From contig NZ_JBBMFJ010000009.1 in NCBI RefSeq assembly GCF_040096075.1, forward strand, positions 32,127 to 96,126: a stretch of DNA of 64,000 bases, written 5' to 3'. Positions 8,286-17,043 of this stretch are shown one piece after another; the first letter of the stretch is position 1, and every line of letters begins with the position of its first letter. Source of the DNA: Brotaphodocola faecis. GTDB taxonomy: Bacteria > Bacillota > Clostridia > Lachnospirales > Lachnospiraceae. Position numbers and translations under genes: made by a program. The notes beneath the pieces are model-generated. The model was not told where the DNA came from. It searched no databases and saw only the letters and a program-made list of their open reading frames with translations.

Positions 8286-8905
8286 TATGCGTACACCTCC
8301 TCGATATTTGCAACAGCAGCCTTGGTAGCTACTACGGTGTTGTATTTCAGAATGTCATATACGTTGATGGTATTGACATAAGCGGTCTTTACAGACTGGA
8401 TGTTCTTAGCGGACTTAACAACGTTGTCGCTGTTCTCGTCAACTACTACCAGAGCCTTGTTAACCTTTAAGTTATTCAGAACGTTCTGGAATTTCTTGGT
8501 CTTGATCTCATCAAGCTTCAGCTCGTCAACAACGATGAACTTGTTCTCAAGCACTCTGCTGGTCAGTGCAGACTTCAGAGCTGCTCTCTTCTCTTTCTTG
8601 TTGAGTCTGATTGTGTAATCTCTCGGAGTCGGAGCGAATACGATACCGCCGCCGGTCCACTGCGGAGCTCTGGTTGAACCCTGACGTGCATGTCCGGTTC
8701 CTTTCTGTCTCCACGGTTTTCTACCGCCACCAGATACCTCAGAACGGGTTTTTGCTTTCTGAGTACCCTGACGATTGTTAGCAAGCTGTGCAACGACTGC
8801 CATGTGTACTAAGTGCTCGTTAACCTCAACACCGAATACAGCATCGTTTAAATCCATCTTGCCTACTTCATTACCTTCCATATTGTAAACAGATACGTTT
8901 GCCAT
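8285..8905 (-). CDS. rplD: 50S ribosomal protein L4
   Basis: Assembly protein with a long loop into the exit tunnel. The 206 residues include the tunnel-loop motif GGGRKPWRQKGTGHARQGS. In E. coli L4 represses its own S10 operon by binding the leader RNA; this operon also has a structured leader candidate (9977-10086), but no shared structure is claimed. Confidence 0.97.
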   Translation of the reverse strand: MANVSVYNMEGNEVGKMDLNDAVFGVEVNEHLVHMAVVAQLANNRQGTQKAKTRSEVSGGGRKPWRQKGTGHARQGSTRAPQWTGGGIVFAPTPRDYTIRLNKKEKRAALKSALTSRVLENKFIVVDELKLDEIKTKKFQNVLNNLKVNKALVVVDENSDNVVKSAKNIQSVKTAYVNTINVYDILKYNTVVATKAAVANIEEVYA

Positions 8906-8933
8906 CTGTGTGTTCCTCCTTTCTCGTCAAAGC

Positions 8934-9569
8934 TTACTTGGAAGCTTTCACTGTTTCTTTGATCGTTACTAAAGATTTCTTCGGTCCTGGAACAGCGCCC
9001 TTAACCAGAAGCAGATTGTTCTCAATGTCTACGCGGACAATCTCAAGGTTCTGAATGGTAACCTGCTTGGAACCCATATGTCCCGGCATGCCTTTACCCT
9101 TGAATACCTTGCTCGGATCAGAACAAGCACCGTTGGAACCCTGATGACGATGGAATTTAGAACCATGAGCCATAGGTCCTCTGTGCTGGCCGTGTCTCTT
9201 GATCGCGCCCTGGAAACCTTTACCTTTGGAAACAGCGGTTGCATCCACCTTATCGCCGTTAGCGAAGATGTCAGCTTTGATCTCGTCCTTTACAGAATAC
9301 TCTTCTGCGTTCTCGAAACGGAACTCGCGGACGAATCTCTTGTAGGAAACACCTGCCTTGTCGAAGTGTCCCTTAACCGGTTTGCTAACCAGTTTGTCTC
9401 TCTTGTCTACAAAACCAACCTGAACTGCTTTGTAGCCATCGTTCTCAACGGTCTTAACCTGGGTTACTACGCACGGGCCAGCCTGAAGAACGGTTACCGG
9501 AACTAACACGCCATCTTCGTTGAAGATCTGAGTCATTCCGACTTTGGTAGCTAAGATAGCTTTCTTCAT
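8934..9569 (-). CDS. rplC: 50S ribosomal protein L3
   Basis: One of the first proteins to assemble on 23S rRNA, near the peptidyl-transferase centre. The 211 residues start MKKAILATKVGMTQIF and contain the signature KVFKGKGMPGHMGSKQVT. Confidence 0.98.
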   Translation of the reverse strand: MKKAILATKVGMTQIFNEDGVLVPVTVLQAGPCVVTQVKTVENDGYKAVQVGFVDKRDKLVSKPVKGHFDKAGVSYKRFVREFRFENAEEYSVKDEIKADIFANGDKVDATAVSKGKGFQGAIKRHGQHRGPMAHGSKFHRHQGSNGACSDPSKVFKGKGMPGHMGSKQVTIQNLEIVRVDIENNLLLVKGAVPGPKKSLVTIKETVKASK

Positions 9570-9620
9570 TTCAATTTCCTCCTTACAGCGGATTACCTTT
9601 TACGGCAATCATACTAAAGC

Positions 9621-9938
9621 TTATTTCTGTTTCATTTTGATGTCGATATAAACACCAGCCGGCATTTCCAGTTTGCTTAATGCATCAACTGTCTTCTGGC
9701 TCGGAGTGGTGATATCGATAAGTCTTTTGTGAGTTCTCTGCTCGAACTGCTCTCTGGAATCTTTGTACTTGTGTACCGCTCTCAGAATAGTTACTACCTC
9801 TTTCTTGGTCGGTAACGGTACCGGTCCGCTCACCTGAGCCCCTGTCTTCTTTACGGTCTCGATGATTTTTCCAGCAGACTGATCAACTAACTGATGATCA
9901 TAAGCTTTTAATGTGATTCTCATTACTTGACTTGCCAT
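9621..9938 (-). CDS. rpsJ: 30S ribosomal protein S10 (first gene of the operon)
   Basis: Small-subunit head protein that also acts as NusE in antitermination. I use the ATG at 9938 (MASQVMRITLKAYDHQLVDQ), giving 105 residues, with AAAAGGAGG 11 bases upstream. The frame continues 30 codons further up, but that part runs through the leader RNA and does not resemble S10. The usual KRLIDITTP motif is present. Confidence 0.97.
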   Translation of the reverse strand: MASQVMRITLKAYDHQLVDQSAGKIIETVKKTGAQVSGPVPLPTKKEVVTILRAVHKYKDSREQFEQRTHKRLIDITTPSQKTVDALSKLEMPAGVYIDIKMKQK

Positions 9939-9976
9939 AAAAAAAGTCGCCTCCTTTTCGCACTTTTGTTTGAAGT

Positions 9977-10086
9977 ACGACAAGCGGTGACTGTACACAT
10001 CTCCGTGTGTGTCGCGCGGACTACACACTGCGTTACTGCAATTACTCTTTTACTACAGCTGTTAAATTGGTACAGTGACTTGTCGT
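9977..10086 (-). ncRNA. Candidate structured leader RNA of the S10 operon
   Basis: Between the operon promoter and rpsJ the minus-strand RNA can form a closing helix of 8 bp (ACGACAAG at 9977-9984 with CTTGTCGT at 10079-10086). Inside it is a 6-bp helix (CTGTAC 9991-9996 with GTACAG 10070-10075), and inside that a 9-bp hairpin with one bulge (10005-10013 with 10019-10028) and loop GCGCG. The nested, spaced pairing is unlikely by chance. I do not recognise a known leader family. Confidence 0.6.
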
Positions 10087-10175
10087 CAGTTTCCTAACTT
10101 GACATTCGCTCCACGGAAAACCTGCCATGTGGGCAGCAACCTCACGTTTCATCGCTATCATGTCACAGCCTTTGT

Positions 10176-10204
10176 ATATTACCATAGTCTTTCCATAAAA
10201 GCAA
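10176..10204 (-). promoter_or_regulatory. Probable promoter of the S10 operon
   Basis: On the minus strand: -35 TTGCTT (10199-10204), 17-bp spacer, -10 TAATAT (10176-10181). Transcription would begin near 10169, giving a leader of about 230 nt before rpsJ. Confidence 0.6.
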
Positions 10205-10305
10205 GCATTTTAGCCATTATTTTTATGTTTTTATTTGTATACAATCTAATTCCATTTCAAACTGTCATTACGCTTTTCAGCTATTGGAATAAATAAGAAA
10301 ATGAA

Positions 10306-10345
10306 AAAGAGAGCTGCACAGCAATTTACTGTATCAGCTCTCTTT
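10306..10345 (-). terminator. Rho-independent terminator of the secreted repeat-protein gene
   Basis: Stem AAAGAGAGCTG / CAGCTCTCTTT (arms 10306-10316 and 10335-10345) lies just after the stop at 10357 on the minus strand, with T-rich sequence beyond. Between it and the S10 promoter (10205-10305) I see only AT-rich spacer. Confidence 0.85.
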
Positions 10346-10356
10346 CATTTTTTATT

Positions 10357-11730
10357 TTAATCGTTATCCCACTCCGGCTCCTCCGGGCTGCGGTAATCTC
10401 CTCCAGCTACGCTCTCGTCATCCTCTTTTACCAGGATGCCGCTGCTGTTGGTCTTGTATTTTACGCCATTGCTGTCCTTTACCGTAGTGTTCTTGGCAAT
10501 CTTGCCGGACGTGTTCACCACATAGTTCTTGTAGCTGTTTCCGGTTGGAATGGTGAATACCTCATACTTGCTTCCGGAATCCGCTTTCTGCAGCTTGCCC
10601 ATGTAATACAGGCAATTGTCGTACACACCGGTATAACCCTTTCCGGTAGAATTGAAATAATACGGCCAGGAAACGCCGCCCTCGGTAATGTTGTACTTGC
10701 CGGTAAGCATACTGCTCTGCGGATAATTTCCGAAATAATATGCCGTGTATTCGTTTCCATTGCTGCTGGTATAGACCTTCTGAATTCCGTATACCGGAGT
10801 TCCGTACTCGTTAAACAGATGTGTGTATCCGTTGATGCGCTTTAAATCACTGGTTTTGGCACTGCCCTTTGCCGGGCCCACTTCCGGAACGCCCTTGGAA
10901 TTGAAATAGAACCATTCCACATCGTGGTCATAATGGCTCGCCAGATATTCCGGCGGCTCTGCAGAGTACCAGCCGGTGCGGACCTTGCCGTCCGTATCCA
11001 CCAAGCGGTAATCTTCAATGCTGTCCGATTCGTCGCCGGTAACACAGACCCAGCCAGTCTGAACCGCTCCGTCTTCCCGCAGACAGTAGTAGGTTCCGTT
11101 AATCTTTTTCTGTTTTACATTGGTTCCGTTCTCATTCGGAACTACCTTTTTTCCATTTGTGCCAAAATAATACCAGTACTGACCGTCACTGGCAGTCTCA
11201 AACGGACCGGTGTGCGTATCTTCATCCTGATATTCCTCCGGCGGAGTCAGCTTCTTCCAACCGGTTACCATGACACCGGAATCGTCGCAGTAGTACATGT
11301 TATCGAGGATCCAACCAGTCTCCATGGCTCCGGTATCACCGAAATAACGGTACTGGCCATCAATCTGCGCCCATTTTTCTTTGAGGCACTTGCCGTTGGT
11401 TCCAAAATAATACCAGTCATACCCGGATGCTTTGCGGCTGTTTGCCACCTGCAGCCACTTGTTGGTGATCATGATACCGCTGGAATCTACATAATAGTCG
11501 TCGTTATCGACCCATTTGTCAGCTGCCATGGCGCCGCTGCTTTCCAGATAACGCCAGGTTCCGTCCTGCGCCTGACGCCATGCGTTGGTTACCTTGCTTC
11601 CATTGTTATTGTAGTATACCCAGTTATTGCCCTCCTGTGCCCAGCCTGTTGCCGCGAAAGCGGTGACACCCACCGCGCCCAGGCTCATGACTGCCGCCAG
11701 GACAAATACTGCCAACCCCGTTTTCTTCAT
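10357..11730 (-). CDS. Secreted protein made of cell-wall-binding (choline-binding-like) repeats
   Basis: The 457 residues begin with a signal peptide (MKKTGLAVFVLAAVMSLGAVG, cleavage after AFA near residue 27). The rest is built from about 20-residue aromatic repeats of the CW_binding/choline-binding type, such as GWAQEGNNWVYYNNNGSKV, WYYFGTNGKCLKEKWAQIDG and YYLVDTDGK-like variants. Such repeats fold as beta-solenoids and hold proteins to teichoic acids or wall glycans. No catalytic domain is visible, so it may be a wall scaffold or adhesin. The C-terminus is acidic (YRSPEEPEWDND). It is a single gene with its own terminator; function beyond wall binding is unknown. Confidence 0.8.
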   Translation of the reverse strand: MKKTGLAVFVLAAVMSLGAVGVTAFAATGWAQEGNNWVYYNNNGSKVTNAWRQAQDGTWRYLESSGAMAADKWVDNDDYYVDSSGIMITNKWLQVANSRKASGYDWYYFGTNGKCLKEKWAQIDGQYRYFGDTGAMETGWILDNMYYCDDSGVMVTGWKKLTPPEEYQDEDTHTGPFETASDGQYWYYFGTNGKKVVPNENGTNVKQKKINGTYYCLREDGAVQTGWVCVTGDESDSIEDYRLVDTDGKVRTGWYSAEPPEYLASHYDHDVEWFYFNSKGVPEVGPAKGSAKTSDLKRINGYTHLFNEYGTPVYGIQKVYTSSNGNEYTAYYFGNYPQSSMLTGKYNITEGGVSWPYYFNSTGKGYTGVYDNCLYYMGKLQKADSGSKYEVFTIPTGNSYKNYVVNTSGKIAKNTTVKDSNGVKYKTNSSGILVKEDDESVAGGDYRSPEEPEWDND

Positions 11731-11896
11731 ATATAAAAGCTCCTTCGTATCGTTGCGCCGCTGCTTGTTTCTTTCGTTCAGTCAGTCTGTGAACGCGTTC
11801 TTTCCCAAGGCGGTCTCTTATGTTTTTCATTTTAGCAATAACAGGCAGATTATTCAACCAATTCTCGAAAATTGATTCTTACGATTAAATAAAGAA

Positions 11897-11926
11897 ACAG
11901 GCCCCCGCGAAAATGCGGAAGCCTGT
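11897..11926 (-). terminator. Terminator of glutamine synthetase III
   Basis: Stem ACAGGC/GCCTGT with inner CCGC/GCGG, followed on the minus strand by TTCTTTATTT. It lies about 27 bp after the stop of the gene ending at 11953. Confidence 0.85.
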
Positions 11927-11952
11927 CTGAATTTTCTGTTATGTAATAATGT

Positions 11953-14070
11953 TTATACCTCAAACATCAGATCGCCGTAGCTCGGGAATGGCCACAGATC
12001 TTTGTCCACGATCATCTCCAGCTTATCAGCCGGTGCGCGGAGTGCTGCCATAGCCGGAACCACTTTCTCGTGGTAAACATGCGCCTGAGTTTCTGCGCCT
12101 TCCACGCCTGCTGCTTCCTCGGTGATATCGATCAGGGCAGCCAAAGCTACCTTCATATCGGAAAGCAGTGCGGAGGTCTCGGTGAGCAGTTCAGCCTGTA
12201 CACTGGTGTCTGCCTCCGGGCATGCAGCCTTGACTGCGCCAAGAGAACCGGCTAACTGGGTGGTGTACTTGATGACTGCCGGGATGATCTGCTTGCCTGC
12301 CATATCGATCATGGTTCTTGCTTCGATGTTGATCATCTTGCCATATGCCTCGTACTCAACCTCAGCACGGGACTCCAGCTCTGCCTTGGTGAATACGCCA
12401 AAGGACTCGTAAAGTTTTACTGCCTTGTCGGTAGTGAGAGCCGGAATTGCCTCTACCATGGAGCGGATGTTCGGAAGACCGCGTCTGCCAGCCTCTTCTA
12501 CCCACGCATCGGAGTAACCGTTGCCGTTGAAGATGATGCGCTTGTGGTCGCGGAACAGTTTCTTGATCATGTCATGAACTGCGGTATCAAAGTCATCTGC
12601 CTTCTCCAGCTCATCTGCTGCCTCTTTGAAGGCCTCTGCCACGATGGTATTCAGGACTACGTTTGCCGGAGCGATGGAATCGGAAGAACCTACCATACGG
12701 AACTCGAACTTGTTGCCGGTGAAAGCAAACGGTGAAGTACGGTTACGGTCGGTTGCGTCTTTGTCCAGATCCGGAAGGGTTGCAACGCCGGTCTTTAAGG
12801 TGCCGCCGCTCTTGGAGTGGGTTGCCTCACCGGTGCTGCACAGCTGATCGATGACATCCTCCAGCTGCTCGCCCAGGAATACGGAAATGATGGCTGGCGG
12901 TGCCTCGTTTGCGCCCAGACGGTGATCGTTACCGATGTCGGCTGCGGATTCGCGAAGCAGGTCTGCGTGAGTATCCACTGCCTTTAAGATGCAGGCCAGA
13001 ACCAGAAGGAACTGGATGTTCTCGTGCGGGGTGTCGCCCGGGTTTAACAGGTTTACACCATCATCGGAGGTGAGGGACCAGTTGTTGTGCTTACCGGAAC
13101 CGTTCACGCCTGCAAACGGCTTCTCATGAAGCAGGCAGGTAAGGCCCTGACGTCCTGCAACCTTCTTTAAGGTTTCCATAACCATCTGGTTGTGGTCTAC
13201 TGCCAGGTTTGCCTGATCGTAGATCGGAGCCAGCTCGTGCTGTGCCGGAGCAACCTCGTTGTGCTGGGTCTTGGCGGTAACGCCCAGTTTCCAGAGTTCC
13301 TCGTTGACTGCCTTCATATAAGCACCGATGCGCTCACGGATGGCACCGAAGTAGTGGTCATCCAGCTCCTGCCCCTTCGGAGGCATAGCACCGAACAGGG
13401 TGCGGCCGGTGTAGATTAAGTCTTTTCTCTGTAAGTACTTCTGACGATCTACGATGAAGTACTCCTGCTCCGGTCCAACGGACGGGCATACACGCTTTGC
13501 GGTGGTGTTGCCGAAGAGTCTTAAGATTCTTAAGGACTGCTCATCAATGGCCTGCATGGAACGAAGAAGCGGAGTCTTCTGATCCAGTGCCTCGCCAGTG
13601 TAGGAACAGAACGCGGTCGGAATGCAAAGGGTTACGCCGCAGGCATCTTCTCTTAAGAATGCCGGAGAGGTGCAGTCCCATGCGGTATAGCCTCTTGCCT
13701 CGAAAGTAGCACGCAGGCCGCCTGACGGGAAGGAAGATGCATCCGGCTCGCCTTTTATGAGCTCTTTGCCGGAGAACTCCATGATGACCTTGCCTTCTGC
13801 ATCCGGCGCAGAAATGAAGGAATCATGCTTCTCTGCGGTTACGCCGGTCAGCGGCTGGAACCAGTGGGTATAATGGGTTGCCCCTCTCTCGATCGCCCAG
13901 TCCTTCATTGCGTGTGCAACCACATCTGCAATGGACGGATCCAGCTCAGCGCCATCTTCGATGGTCTTTTTCATTTTCTTGAAAACACTCTTTGGTAAGC
14001 GTTCTCTCATAACGGTTTCGTTGAAGACGTTCTTGCCAAAAATCTCAGCTACATTCATAACTTCGCTCAT
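11953..14070 (-). CDS. glnN: Glutamine synthetase, type III
   Basis: Makes glutamine from glutamate, ammonia and ATP. Its 705 residues match the long type III class rather than the 440-residue type I. Recognisable parts are the catalytic beta-grasp region with GPEQEYFIVDR, the ammonia and glutamate site around NEVAPAQHELAP, the ATP-binding segment HEKPFAGVNGSGKHNNWS, and GNDHRLGANEAPPAI. I start at the ATG at 14070 (MSEVMNVAEIFGKNVF), which has AGGAAGG upstream; an in-frame GTG at 14118 has a poorly spaced site. It is a single gene with its own terminator. No riboswitch is visible in the leader. Confidence 0.95.
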   Translation of the reverse strand: MSEVMNVAEIFGKNVFNETVMRERLPKSVFKKMKKTIEDGAELDPSIADVVAHAMKDWAIERGATHYTHWFQPLTGVTAEKHDSFISAPDAEGKVIMEFSGKELIKGEPDASSFPSGGLRATFEARGYTAWDCTSPAFLREDACGVTLCIPTAFCSYTGEALDQKTPLLRSMQAIDEQSLRILRLFGNTTAKRVCPSVGPEQEYFIVDRQKYLQRKDLIYTGRTLFGAMPPKGQELDDHYFGAIRERIGAYMKAVNEELWKLGVTAKTQHNEVAPAQHELAPIYDQANLAVDHNQMVMETLKKVAGRQGLTCLLHEKPFAGVNGSGKHNNWSLTSDDGVNLLNPGDTPHENIQFLLVLACILKAVDTHADLLRESAADIGNDHRLGANEAPPAIISVFLGEQLEDVIDQLCSTGEATHSKSGGTLKTGVATLPDLDKDATDRNRTSPFAFTGNKFEFRMVGSSDSIAPANVVLNTIVAEAFKEAADELEKADDFDTAVHDMIKKLFRDHKRIIFNGNGYSDAWVEEAGRRGLPNIRSMVEAIPALTTDKAVKLYESFGVFTKAELESRAEVEYEAYGKMINIEARTMIDMAGKQIIPAVIKYTTQLAGSLGAVKAACPEADTSVQAELLTETSALLSDMKVALAALIDITEEAAGVEGAETQAHVYHEKVVPAMAALRAPADKLEMIVDKDLWPFPSYGDLMFEV

Positions 14071-14172
14071 AGACTTTTCCTTCCTCTCACTTAGAATTGC
14101 CGTTCCCGGTCTCCTCACCCTGCCCTAAATTATTTTTATTTATACTTAATTTTCTTAAGCTGGGTATCTGGT

Positions 14173-14211
14173 TAAAAAAAATGGTGCTCTTCCTTTGTGG
14201 AAGAACACCAT
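14173..14211 (-). terminator. Strong terminator of the aldolase gene
   Basis: A 13-bp stem (14181-14193 with 14199-14211, one mismatch) and 5-base loop, followed on the minus strand by eight T. It follows fba and lies upstream of the glutamine synthetase gene, separating the two units. Confidence 0.92.
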
Positions 14212-14296
14212 CGTTCCCTAATTAAAATAAACCATCAGGTTGGAAAAAGCAAGTGTTTTTTTGCATTTTTCCGTATTTTTTTCAAAGCACTGATTT

Positions 14297-15160
14297 TCAG
14301 GCTTTTCCAACGGAACCAAACAGTTCCATTTTCTCTTTTACGGTAGCCTTGATTGCTTCTGCGCCCGGTGCAAGCAGCTTACGCGGATCGAAGCCCTTGC
14401 CCTCTAAATCCTTGCCTGCCTCAACGTACTTACGGGTAGCATCTGCGAAGGATAACTGGCACTCGGTGTTAACGTTGATCTTTGCTACGCCAAGGTCAAT
14501 GGCTTTCTTGATCATGTCAGCCGGGATACCGGTACCGCCGTGAAGAACTAACGGCAGATCGCCTACTTTTTCTTTGACTGCTGCCAGAGTCTCGAAGCTT
14601 AAGCCCTTCCAGTTTGCCGGATATTTGCCGTGGATATTGCCGATGCCTGCTGCCAGGAAATCTACACCCAGGTCTGCGATCATCTTGCACTCGTTCGGAT
14701 CTGCGCACTCGCCCATACCGATGACACCATCTTCCTCACCGCCGATGGAACCAACCTCAGCCTCGATGGAAAGGCCCATAGCGTGAGCAACCTTTACTAA
14801 CTCTTTGGTTTTCTCTATGTTCTCCTCGATGGCATAGTGAGAACCATCGAACATGATGGATGAGAAACCTGCCTTAATGCACTTATAGCAGCCGTCATAG
14901 GTGCCGTGGTCTAAGTGCAGTGCTACCGGAACGGTAATGTTCATTTCCTCGATCATGGCTTTTACCATAGCGGAAACGGTCTTAAATCCGGTCATATACT
15001 TGCCTGCGCCCTCAGATACGCCCAGGATAACCGGGGAATTTAACTCCTGTGCGGTTGCCAGGATGGCCTTGGTCCACTCCAGGTTGTTGATGTTGAACTG
15101 ACCTACTGCATAGTGTCCTTCTACTGCCTTTTTCAGCATTTCTGTTGCAGATACTAACAT
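14297..15160 (-). CDS. fba: Class II fructose-1,6-bisphosphate aldolase
   Basis: Zinc-dependent aldolase of glycolysis and gluconeogenesis that splits fructose-1,6-bisphosphate to DHAP and G3P. The 287 residues show the zinc and catalytic motifs: ALHLDHG (Asp and His), EAEVGSIGGEEDG, GIGNIHGKY (His) and LVLHGGTGIP (His). I chose the ATG at 15160 because GGAGG lies 8 bases upstream; the upstream in-frame TTG is only 2 bases from that site. It is a single gene between its own promoter and terminator. Confidence 0.95.
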   Translation of the reverse strand: MLVSATEMLKKAVEGHYAVGQFNINNLEWTKAILATAQELNSPVILGVSEGAGKYMTGFKTVSAMVKAMIEEMNITVPVALHLDHGTYDGCYKCIKAGFSSIMFDGSHYAIEENIEKTKELVKVAHAMGLSIEAEVGSIGGEEDGVIGMGECADPNECKMIADLGVDFLAAGIGNIHGKYPANWKGLSFETLAAVKEKVGDLPLVLHGGTGIPADMIKKAIDLGVAKINVNTECQLSFADATRKYVEAGKDLEGKGFDPRKLLAPGAEAIKATVKEKMELFGSVGKA

Positions 15161-15236
15161 GTTCAAAACCTCCGTTTTTCTATAGTTTGCCCTACGGCCT
15201 GTCCCAAATACAGGCTGCGGGGTTACAACTGTCTTT

Positions 15237-15265
15237 ATTATATTACAAAAACAGTTTTTTGTGAA
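15237..15265 (-). promoter_or_regulatory. fba promoter
   Basis: Minus strand: -35 TTCACA (one mismatch to consensus), 17-bp spacer, -10 TATAAT. The leader between this and the start codon contains a hairpin (GCCTGT/ACAGGC, 15197-15215) of unknown role. Confidence 0.8.
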
Positions 15266-15314
15266 GCGGATAACAAAATTCCGGCGTCAGTTGTTTCTAC
15301 AATTCTGACAATCC

Positions 15315-16802
15315 TTACAGGCCCAGGATTTCTGCCACGTTCTTCTCCATGTCGGCTGCGTCGCACTCTCTGGTGTGACGGATCTCAGCATTGCGGATCT
15401 CCTCGACTGCGCGCGGGATGGCTACGCCGGATGCCTTGCACAGGGCGTCGATGGAAGCGAATTCATCGGTCTCTGCCTCTTTGCCGGTTACAGCTGCCAT
15501 AACGCTGTGGGAGAACTTGTACGGGCTTGCGGTGGACGCAATGACGGTCGGTGTCTTGTCTCCGGTCTCTGCCACATACTTTTTATATACGCAGGAAGCT
15601 ACGCCAGTATGCGTATCAATGATGTATCCAGTCTCATCTGCCAGATGTTTCATGCCGGCAGCATTCTCAGCCTCGGTTGCGTAACCGCCCACAAAATCCT
15701 TCATGAAGGCTTTCATGGAGTCGGTAACGGTGTATGCGCCCTTGGTGCTTAAATCTTCCATGAGCTTTTTATTTGCTGCCGCGTCACATCCGGTGCTTAA
15801 ATAAATCAGGCGCTCTAAGTTGCTGGAGATAAGGATATCCATGGACGGAGAATTGGTCAGGATAAACTCTCTCTTGCGGTCGTAGGTGCCGGTCTTGAAA
15901 AAGTCATACAGGACCTTATTGTCGTTGGATGCGCAGATGAGGGTCTTGATCGGCACGCCCATCTGTTTTGCCAGGTAGGCAGCCAGAATGTTTCCGAAGT
16001 TTCCGGTCGGAACCGTCACGTTGATGAGATCGCCGTTCCGGACCTCGCCATTCTGAACCAGCTTTGCGTAAGCGTAAACATAGTAAACCACCTGCGGAAC
16101 CAGACGGCCGATGTTGATGGAGTTTGCGGAAGAGAGCTGGAAGCCCTTTGCAGCCAGTTTTGCAGCAAACTCTTTGTCACCGAAGATTTTCTTTACGCCG
16201 GTCTGGGCATCGTCAAAGTTGCCGTGAATGGAAACAACCGCAGTGTTTGCGCCCTTCTGGGTTACCATCTGCAGCTCCTGAACCTTGCTGACGCCGCCCT
16301 TCGGATAGAACACGATGATACGGGTTCCCGGTACATCCGCAAAACCAGCCATAGCGGCCTTTCCGGTATCTCCGGAGGTTGCAGTCAGGATGACGATTTC
16401 ATTCTCCACATGATTCTTCTTTGCGGATGTGGTCATCAGGTACGGAAGAATGGACAGCGCCATGTCTTTGAAGGCAATGGTGCTTCCGTGGAACAGCTCC
16501 AGATAATAAGCGCCGTCTGCCTTGACAAGCGGAGCAATCTCCTCGGTGTCAAACTTGCTGTCGTAAGCGTGGTCGATGCAGTAGCGCAGCTCCTCCTCGG
16601 TGAAGTCTGTTAAGAACTGCTTCATAACGCGGTAAGCCGTTTCCTGGTAGGTCATGCCTGCCAGCTCTTCCATCGTTACATCCAGCTTCGGGATTGAAGT
16701 CGGCATGAACAGGCCGCCGTCGTCAGCCAGTCCTTTTAAAATAGCCTGAGATGCAGTCAGTCCGCTCTCGCCGCCTCTTGTGCTCTGATATGTTAAGTTC
16801 AT
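15315..16802 (-). CDS. thrC: Threonine synthase
   Basis: PLP-dependent enzyme that converts O-phosphohomoserine to threonine. The 495 residues match the longer class of threonine synthase. The N-terminal MNLTYQSTRGG and the PLP-lysine motif STIAFKDMALS are typical, as are ATSGDTGKAAMAGF and the phosphate-binding VPTGNFGNILAAY. The start has AAAGGA upstream. It is a single gene; the homoserine genes are not in this window. Confidence 0.95.
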   Translation of the reverse strand: MNLTYQSTRGGESGLTASQAILKGLADDGGLFMPTSIPKLDVTMEELAGMTYQETAYRVMKQFLTDFTEEELRYCIDHAYDSKFDTEEIAPLVKADGAYYLELFHGSTIAFKDMALSILPYLMTTSAKKNHVENEIVILTATSGDTGKAAMAGFADVPGTRIIVFYPKGGVSKVQELQMVTQKGANTAVVSIHGNFDDAQTGVKKIFGDKEFAAKLAAKGFQLSSANSINIGRLVPQVVYYVYAYAKLVQNGEVRNGDLINVTVPTGNFGNILAAYLAKQMGVPIKTLICASNDNKVLYDFFKTGTYDRKREFILTNSPSMDILISSNLERLIYLSTGCDAAANKKLMEDLSTKGAYTVTDSMKAFMKDFVGGYATEAENAAGMKHLADETGYIIDTHTGVASCVYKKYVAETGDKTPTVIASTASPYKFSHSVMAAVTGKEAETDEFASIDALCKASGVAIPRAVEEIRNAEIRHTRECDAADMEKNVAEILGL

Positions 16803-16877
16803 AGCTCTCTTTCCTTTCTCCCTTTTCAGTGAATACGTTTTATACAGCTACAATTTTGTGTAACTACATTTTTGTTG

Positions 16878-16907
16878 ATTGTAGCACAGGCAAATATCAT
16901 TTGTCCA
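16878..16907 (-). promoter_or_regulatory. thrC promoter
   Basis: Minus strand: -35 TGGACA, 18-bp spacer, -10 TACAAT, in the divergent gap between thrC and the CmpB-like gene. Confidence 0.65.
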
Positions 16908-16942
16908 TGCTTTCTTTGTGAACAAAAGGCATTCAATGTGTA

Positions 16943-16971
16943 TTGAAGGTTTTTTTCGGATATGCTAAACT
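16943..16971 (+). promoter_or_regulatory. Promoter of the CmpB-like gene
   Basis: -35 TTGAAG, 17-bp spacer, -10 TAAACT. The predicted start near 16978 puts the 29-bp hairpin repeat at the very beginning of the transcript. Confidence 0.6.
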
Positions 16972-16980
16972 GAGGAAAAT

Positions 16981-17009
16981 TGTAACTGTTCAGTACCTTC
17001 ACAGTTACG
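16981..17009 (+). repeat. 29-bp hairpin repeat, copy 1
   Basis: Inverted arms (T/C)GTAACTGT and ACAGTTACG around the 11-base loop TCAGTACCTTC. The first base is T here, against C in the other copies. It lies 34 bp before the ATG of the CmpB-like gene. Other copies: 38546-38574, 50688-50716 and 63925-63953. Confidence 0.85.
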
Positions 17010-17043
17010 GGAAATTATTGAATACAGCAAGAGGACTTTGATT

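Noticed and set aside
9939..10028. 30-codon upstream extension of rpsJ
   Set aside because: It runs through the candidate leader structure and does not resemble S10.
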